DNA from: Dasypus novemcinctus
Lineage: Eukaryota > Chordata > Mammalia > Cingulata > Dasypodidae
Length of the DNA stretch: 64,000 nucleotides
Direction of reading: 5' to 3'
NCBI RefSeq assembly: GCF_030445035.2
Contig: NC_080683.1
Coordinates: forward strand, 87,691,675 to 87,755,674
Shown: positions 57,893 through 64,000 of the stretch, one piece after another
Layout of the letters: each line of letters starts with the position of its first letter
How positions within the stretch are numbered: position 1 is the first letter of the stretch
Position numbers and translations under genes: made by a program
Notes under the pieces: model-generated
Told to the model about the DNA's origin: nothing
What the model saw: only the letters and a program-made list of their open reading frames with translations
Database searches by the model: none

Positions 57893-58384
57893 TCTACTTT
57901 TTCTGTCAATTACTGAGAGAGGAGTTGAATTTGTCTCTATCTCCCTTAAGTTTATCAGTGTTTTTTAATTGTATTTTGAAGCTCTATTTGGTACATACAT
58001 ATTTAGAATTGTTATATCTTCCTGATAAATTGGCCCTTTATCATATGAAATGTCCTACTTTGTTTCTGGTAATATTCTTTGACCCAAAGCCTACTTTGTC
58101 TAATAGTAATATAGCCATTTTGGTTTTCTTATGATTACATGGTATATCTTTTTCCATTCTTTTACTTTTTATCTACCTGTATCTTTATGTTTAAAGTGAA
58201 TTTCCCATAGACAACATACTATTGGGTCTTGTTTGTTGTTTTTTTTTTTTTAATCTAGCCTGACAATTACTGCTTTTTAATTGGTATGTTTAGTCCATTT
58301 TCATCTCATGCAGTTATTGATATGGATGGCATTAAGTCTACTATCTTACTATTTGTTTTCTATACGTCCCATCTGGTTTTTTTT

Positions 58385-58526
58385 TTTTGAGTTAATTTTT
58401 TATTTTTAAAGCTTTAGATTACATAAATGTTACATCGAAAATATAGGGGATTACCATATACTGCACCCCCTCCCCTCCCATAATTTCCCCCATTAACATC
58501 TTTCATTAGTGTGATACCATCTGTCC
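58385..58526 (-). mobile_element. LINE-tail insertion (xenarthran family) within the L1M
   Basis: Reverse copy of the 40130-40290 type: in reverse it reads the 'ccacactaatgaaagatg' equivalent (here 'cacactaatgaaagatg'), then a G-rich patch, 'atcccctatattttcgatg' and an A-rich end, which is the T run at 58379-58390 on the plus strand. CCATCTG at 58370-58376 and 58517-58523 is the probable TSD. Confidence 0.75.
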
Positions 58527-58963
58527 TTTTTTTTTTTTAAAGATTTATTTTTTTATTTATTTCTCTCCCCTGCCCCCCCAACACCCGGCTTGGTTGTCTG
58601 TTATCTGTGTCTATTTGCTGCATCTTCTTCTTTGTCCGCTTCTGTTGTTGTCAGCAGCACGGGAATCTGTGTTTCTTTTTGTTGCCTCATCTTGTGTCAG
58701 CTCTCTGTGTGTGCGGCACCATTCCTGGGCAGGCTGCACTTTCTTTCGTGCTGGGCAGCTCTCCTTACAGGGCACACTCCTTGCACGTGGGGCTCCCCTA
58801 TGCAGGGACACCCCTGTGTGGCACTGCACTCCTTGTGCGCATTAGTGCTGCACATGGGCCAGCTCCACATGGGTCAAGGAGGCCCGGGTGTGAACCGCGT
58901 ACCTCCTATATGGTAGACGGACGCCCTAACCACTCAGCCGAGTCCGCTTCCCACCATCTGTTC
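58516..58963 (-). mobile_element. DAS-III SINE with 11-bp TSD
   Basis: A full-length reversed DAS-III has T-rich reversed tail on the left and the head ending 'ccgagtccgcttccc' on the right. The TSDs are ACCATCTGTCC (58516-58526) and ACCATCTGTTC (58953-58963). The 236-codon plus frame 58607-59317 crosses it into antisense L1M and is not a gene. Confidence 0.9.
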
Positions 58964-60323
58964 TTAGTTCTTTTCTCTTCTTTCCTACCTTCTTTTGAGA
59001 TACTTGGATATTTTTCATTCATTTTATCTTTTCTATTATTTATTAGGTATGCTTCTTTGTTTAAGTTTTTTAATGTTTGCTCTTATCACAGCCTACCTTC
59101 AAATAGTATTATACTATTCACCTTACAACAGTATACTTCCATTTCTCCTTTTCTATTCTTTTTGTTATTATTGTCATACATTTACTTCTACGTACATTTT
59201 ACCCTGCCACAATACATGGCAATTACTTTGTTTTTACTTGTCAGTTATCTTTTTTATTCCTTCGTATACTCATTATTTCAACTGGTATTTTCTTCTGCCA
59301 AAGAATTCCCTATATGATTTCTTAGTAATCCTGGTCTGCTGACAAATTCTCTCACTTTTATTTGTCTGAAAAGGTCTTCATTTGGCTTTTATTTTGGGAG
59401 GTTATTTTTGCTTGATTAAGGTTTCAACTTTGAGTTTGTTTTTTTTTTCCTTTTTCAACACTTGTCTTTTGATTGCTTTGTTTCCGATGAAAAGGCAACA
59501 GTCATCCTTATCTTTATTCTCTTTATAAATGTTTTCCCTTTAGCTGTTTTCAAATTTTCTTTATCATTGTTTTTCAGCATTTTGATGATGATGTGCCTCA
59601 ATGCAGTTTTCCTTGCCTTTATCCTGCTTGGAGTTCATCATGCTTCTTGGATATATGGGTTTATAGTTTTCATCAAATTTGGAAAATTTCAGCTGTTATT
59701 TCTTCAAATATTTTTTCTGCCCCACTCTTTCTCTCTTCTCCTTCTGAATTACATATATGTTGGATTCCTTGATATTGTCCCACAGGTTACTGACACTCTG
59801 TTCTTTTTTTTCTCTGTAGTTCAGGTAGGATAATTTCCAATGCCCAGTTTTCAGGTTCACTGATCTTCTGTAGTATTGCTGTTGAGCCCATACAGTGAAT
59901 ATTTATTTGAGATAATGTATTTTTCAGCCCTAAAATTCATTTATGGTTCTTTTTTATTATTTTACTTTCTCTATTGAAATACCTTGTTTCTCCATTAGTC
60001 CATGTTTTCCATTACATCCTTGAGCATATTTATAATAGTTGTTTTAAAGTCCTTTTCTATTAACCACCATCTCTGTCAATTCTGGATCTGTTTATTTTGA
60101 TAGATTTTACTCCTGGTTATGCATCACATTTTCTAGCTTCTTTACATGTGGGAATTTTTGGTTGGTGCTGGACATTGTGATTACCATATTGTTGAGTGTC
60201 TAGGTGTTTTGTTAAGTTCATTTCAAGAGTGTTTTATTTCAGCAGGCAATCAGTTTACTTGCAGAGAGCTTGAGACTTTTGAGGCTTATTTTGTTTTTAA
60301 GGCTTGTTAAGATAGTCCTAAGG

Positions 60324-60531
60324 CAGGGGCTGACAAATTTTTTCTTTAAAAGGCGAGATAGTAAATATTTTAGATTCTATGGTCTATAGGCAGTCTTTTT
60401 TTGCATATTTTTCTTTTCTTTCTTTTTTTTTATAACCTGTATAATGTAAAAAAAAATTCTTTGCTCATAAGCCATATAAAACCACGCTCTGGGTCAGATT
60501 TAACTGGCAGCTGTAGTTTCTGTGAGCCCTG
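60324..60531 (+). mobile_element. hAT-Charlie element
   Basis: It starts CAGGGGCTGACAAATTTT, with internal 'gatagtaaatattttagatt', and ends TTTCTGTGAGCCCTG. The flanking 8-mers TCCTAAGG and TTCTAAAG match at 6 of 8 positions. Confidence 0.7.
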
Positions 60532-61799
60532 TTCTAAAGAATTCTCTACTCTAGGGCAATTTAGCCATAATTTAAAGTATTGCCTTTCTGAGATTTCTAC
60601 CAAATACCCAAGTAGGGTAAGATATTACCCAACTTGAAAACTAGCAGTTGAGCTAGTCACAGTTTCATAGATACTGGCTAAAGAGACAAGATTCCTAGGT
60701 TAGAGACAAAGGCCTTTATGATTCATGACACAGCAAGTGGCATGAACTTCATCTTCACATTGGTTTCCCTTGCCCCCCAGGTCCCATGGGGGCAGTATGG
60801 ATTGGCCCAGGACAATATTACACACACACTGGGTTTGTGTCATAGCTGAGGAACTCTGAGCTTAGGAAACCTCCAGTCTTATAAAGGGGCTGCTAACAAA
60901 CCCGCCCAACATTTGCCCCAGAAGGAGTAATTATTTTTAATATTCTGCTGTAGAAACAAATCCGCCCTCTGTTTCAGAGGTTGACACTTGATCTTCAAAA
61001 TGCTGTTGCCTATACAAACATCCTTGGAAAGATAGTCTGGGATAAAAGCTATCATAAGACATGTAGAGGTGTCATGGAGGACCGTCTCTTAATAATCACA
61101 TGTTCAAGAGGTCTTTCCACACTAGCTGATCAGAACTAAAATGTGAAAATGTTGTTCAGGTCCCAGTTCCCCAACACCTCTCTGAGAGTTGTTCTTCTCC
61201 CATTATTCCTTGCCTGGCCTTATGAAGGCTGACGTTTTGCATATGCAGCTTAGTATTCAGACAAAGACTCAAAATGATCCCTATGCAGATTTCTGGACCT
61301 CTGTCTCTGCACGCCTTTCTCCTATTTGATATTGTTTTTCAAATTGTAGTCATCTTCCTGAACTCCAGTCTCTGTCTCTTAAGCTCAGCAAAACTCCTGT
61401 TCTCTGCTTGCTTTCTCCCTCTATGTCAGTCCACAAGTGCCTCCAGGCAGAAAGCTGGGGCATTTGCGGGACTTTATTTTCTTTCTCCCAGGAATTACAA
61501 CCCCTCATTGCCTATTGTCCAGCTTCTCAAAATGGCTATTTCATTATTCTGTCTATTTTTATCGTTTTTATATAGCAGGAGAACTCACGAGCACCAGTTA
61601 CTCTATCATGGCCCAACTGTCCTTTTTAGAATTAACTTCTTTATGTATTTTGGAATTTTTATTTGCACAATCATTTTGAGTGGGAGGTATTTTTGTTGCC
61701 ATTCTTTCTTAACCCCATCCAAGTTGATGGATATTTCCATCTCCATTTATCCGTATCCCATACCCCAGAACCAGTCCCGAACCAGATCTTTAAATGGTT

Positions 61800-62221
61800 T
61801 TTTTTAAAGATTTATTTTATTTATTTCTCTCCTCTTGCCGCCCCCCCCCTCCCCAGTTGTCTGTTCTCTGTGTCCATTTGCTGTGTGTTCTTGTTTTTGT
61901 CCGCTTCTGTTGTCTGCAGCACGGGAATCTGTGTTTCTTTTTTTGTTGCATCATCTTGGTGCGTCAACTCTCCGTATGTGTGTGGCGCCATTCCTGGGCA
62001 GGCTGCACTTTCTTTCGCGCTGGGCAGCTCTCCTTATGGGTGCACTCCTTGCATGTGGGGCTCCCCTATGGGGGGGACACCCCTGTGTGGCACGGCACTC
62101 CTTGCACGCATCAGCACTGCGCATGGGCCAGCTCCACACGGGTCAAGGAGGCCCGGGGTTTGAACTGCAGACCTCCCATGTGGTAGGCGGACGCCCTATC
62201 CACTGGGCCAAGTCCGCTTCC
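61800..62221 (-). mobile_element. DAS-III SINE
   Basis: A reversed full-length copy: T run and AAGATTTATTTT tail at 61800-61830, body, and head ending 'gggccaagtccgcttccc'. Similar CTTTAAA-G-TTTTT flanks at 61789 and 62222 suggest a TSD. Open frames here are SINE-derived. Confidence 0.9.
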
Positions 62222-62224
62222 CTT

Positions 62225-64000
62225 TAAAAGTTTTTAAAGGACTCCTGCTCCACAGTGAAATTGGAAGTATGGCTAATCCAGCAACTGAAGCAGCTGGAAC
62301 CTCAGCTCAGTTGCTGTAACTGATGTTTTTCTTTTGTCTTATGCTTTCATGGGCCCACAGCTTCCCATAAATCCACAGCCCCAGGCAGTATATCAGCAGC
62401 AGTTTTATTCAGCCTCTTTTTATGGGGATGGGAAGAGTCGGGTGAAACCATCTCTGCTTGCAGGGGAGTAAGGCGTTTTCTAAGACTGGGAATTCTCAGT
62501 TTTAAAACAGGGAGAGTCCCAGACAAACCAGTATGGTTGCTCACCTTAATCCTGCTCCAACCCTAGCTTCCAGTAATGAGGCTAGCTTTGGTCCCCGGCT
62601 TGGATAGAGCATTTTAGTGACAGTATTCCTTAAGGACTTAATTTCTAACTGCTATTAGCTGCTTCAAGGCCCAGACCTGATAGATAGGCTATGGCTTTAG
62701 CCCAGGTCACTGCTTTGCATTTCTATTCAGTGTCTGGTCCACAGAGATGTTCATCTTGTTTTTAAGTCTAGCAATGGCCTTTCATTGAGCAGACAATGTG
62801 AATTGAAGCATGAATTTACTGTGTAACCTTGACTGGAAATTACTGATTCTTTTTCAATTTGATATTTTCTTATTTTGGGAAATAATGTAGTTTTAAGAAC
62901 CTGCTTTATTCAGTAGTCCTCCTTACCCTCTCAGGGGTTGAGGAAGTCCAAATCACAGAAATTCAGTTGTCCTCATAGTGGTTGCCATTCTTTCTTTGAG
63001 GGCATTGAAACTCAATACTCACTTTAGAAAAGAACAAGGGAGAAATACCATCCCAACTTTTATTCTATCCTACATCTTCTGGTTATTGAAAATGGTACCA
63101 GACAGTGCTTTACCATCCCCACACCTGAAGAGGCATAAAGGAGGAAAATCACAGAGGTCTATGACAGTGGTGCCCTCTTTGGAAATGAGAGCCCCCTTTT
63201 TTTAATGCAGTCCTCAGCATATTTTTGGATAGCAAGTGGATTTTCAGACCTTTTGTAATAACTCTGGAGCCCTCCCAGCAAGTTACTAACCATTAATTTG
63301 GGCAAGGGTAGCAGGAAAAGCCTCTCTACTACCTTATTTGTTTCCTCAAACAATTCTCTACCTATATACTTTAAGAATCAAAGATTTTTAAACAATTTTC
63401 AATCTTTTGCTCTTCCATTCCATTGACAATAATCTTGCATTTCATTGTCTTAAAGGTTTGTATTGTGATTTATAATAAACATTTAAAATATTTCTACTGG
63501 ATTAAAGACTTTTTGAACATATTGGCTTTCACATTTCAAACCTAACTGCCTAAATATCACACAAACCAAGTTTCTTTTTGTCTTAGTATAAAACTAATGA
63601 AGTAGCAAAAATACTTCCTAGCACAAAGTTTTTAATTGAAGTGCAAGAAATGTGTACAGGGTCATTTCCATTGAGACATTTAAATACTATGGTATTGTAT
63701 GGTACTGTTCTCTTTGAGAGCTTCTCTGATTTAGTAGGAATAAAATATGTGAATTAACTGCTGACACGAAGGAATTCAGTATTTTCTTGGAAGATAATTT
63801 TGTAAAAGCCAAATGATTTGAGAAAAGACTGCCTTATTGTATTTTGTTTCCTTGTTTGTTTTGTTAAAGAAACTAAGTGGAGATATGCCTTGTTGGGGTA
63901 TCTTAAAATTAGGTCCACAGGTAGCTGTTCTGTGATTCCTAACTTGGGATATGGAAAGGTTTAAAAATGAAACAGAGCTATCATTTAGCAATTTTGAGAA
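62225..64000. other. intergenic sequence at the window end, no gene seen
   Basis: No exon was recognised, including no visible TRAF3IP2 exon. An old repeat-like stretch at 62480-62545 ('gggagagtcccagacaaacc') was not assigned. Confidence 0.4.

Larger units (their letters stand above)
57035..61800 (-). mobile_element. long antisense L1M element, multiply interrupted
   Basis: Antisense L1 text runs from an ORF2 region ('tgttgacatggtttt'-like at 57541) through 'catcttgggtcttgtttg'-like text (58225), the 'aaggtcttcatttggctttt' block (59370) and 'ttcttggatatatgggttta' (59646) to a 5'-UTR-like end near 61800. All plus-strand frames in it are antisense by-products, including 177 codons at 61274-61807. 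It is interrupted by an LTR, a LINE tail, DAS-III and a hAT element, so it predates them. Confidence 0.7.

Noticed and set aside
58607..59317. 236-codon plus-strand ORF
   Set aside because: It reads antisense through a DAS-III SINE and then antisense L1M; the hydrophobic Phe/Leu-rich composition comes from T-rich antisense LINE sequence.
61274..61807. 177-codon plus-strand ORF with membrane-protein-like composition
   Set aside because: It lies within antisense L1M 5' sequence; the hydrophobicity is an effect of T-rich DNA.
60000..64000. TRAF3IP2 3' exons near the window end
   Set aside because: No recognisable coding text was seen; in human the gene starts farther from REV3L than the roughly 41 kb available here.
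1..64000. prokaryotic-type systems (operons, CRISPR arrays, phage or plasmid genes)
   Set aside because: The sequence is plainly mammalian: SINEs, LINEs, splice donor, CpG island. The repeated units are dispersed retroposons without regular spacers.

Overview
This window is mammalian nuclear DNA, most probably from an armadillo (Dasypus) or a close xenarthran relative. The main reason is the large number of tRNA-related SINEs of the armadillo DAS type on both strands. Many have clear target-site duplications (TSDs) and (TAAA)n tails. They sit among general mammalian repeats (MIR, L2, L1M/HAL1, hAT-Charlie, MaLR/ERVL LTRs) and a further retroposon 3' end that I infer to be xenarthran. Family names are from memory; termini, TSDs and nesting are read from the sequence.

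Only one protein-coding exon is recognised: coding exon 1 of REV3L (catalytic subunit of DNA polymerase zeta) on the minus strand at 22057-22195, ending in a clean GTAAGC splice donor. It lies in a CpG island of about 2 kb (about 21480-23480). Positions 1-22056 are therefore REV3L intron 1 (exon 2 was not found). Positions above about 23 kb lie upstream of REV3L, in the interval that in human leads toward TRAF3IP2. The island also has plus-strand splice donors and a TATA box, consistent with divergent transcription of a lncRNA like human TRAF3IP2-AS1.

The most functional-looking structure is the REV3L leader. A GC-rich triplet inverted repeat ends 3 nt before the start codon, and a 43-codon upstream ORF begins at a strong-context ATG 324 nt upstream. 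Both should limit REV3L translation.

Layout: 1-21.4 kb, AT-rich intron 1 with old L1M/HAL1 blocks (1-4.6, 6.5-7.1, 9.2-9.6, 14.9-17.6 kb), MIRs, an LTR remnant and one unexplained short ORF. 21.4-23.6 kb, CpG island promoter. 23.6-38 kb, mostly unique sequence plus L2, hAT and DAS insertions. 38-41 kb, a 5' half of tRNA-Gly and a long xenarthran-type element with a repeated 3' end. 41-52 kb, dense nested insertions. 52-57 kb, unique sequence, L2 and a MaLR LTR. 57-62 kb, a long antisense L1M broken by a solo LTR, a LINE tail, two DAS SINEs and a hAT element. 62-64 kb, mostly unannotated. No multi-gene novel system was found; the notable observations are the REV3L translational-control architecture, the tRNA-half retrocopy and several datable insertion nests.
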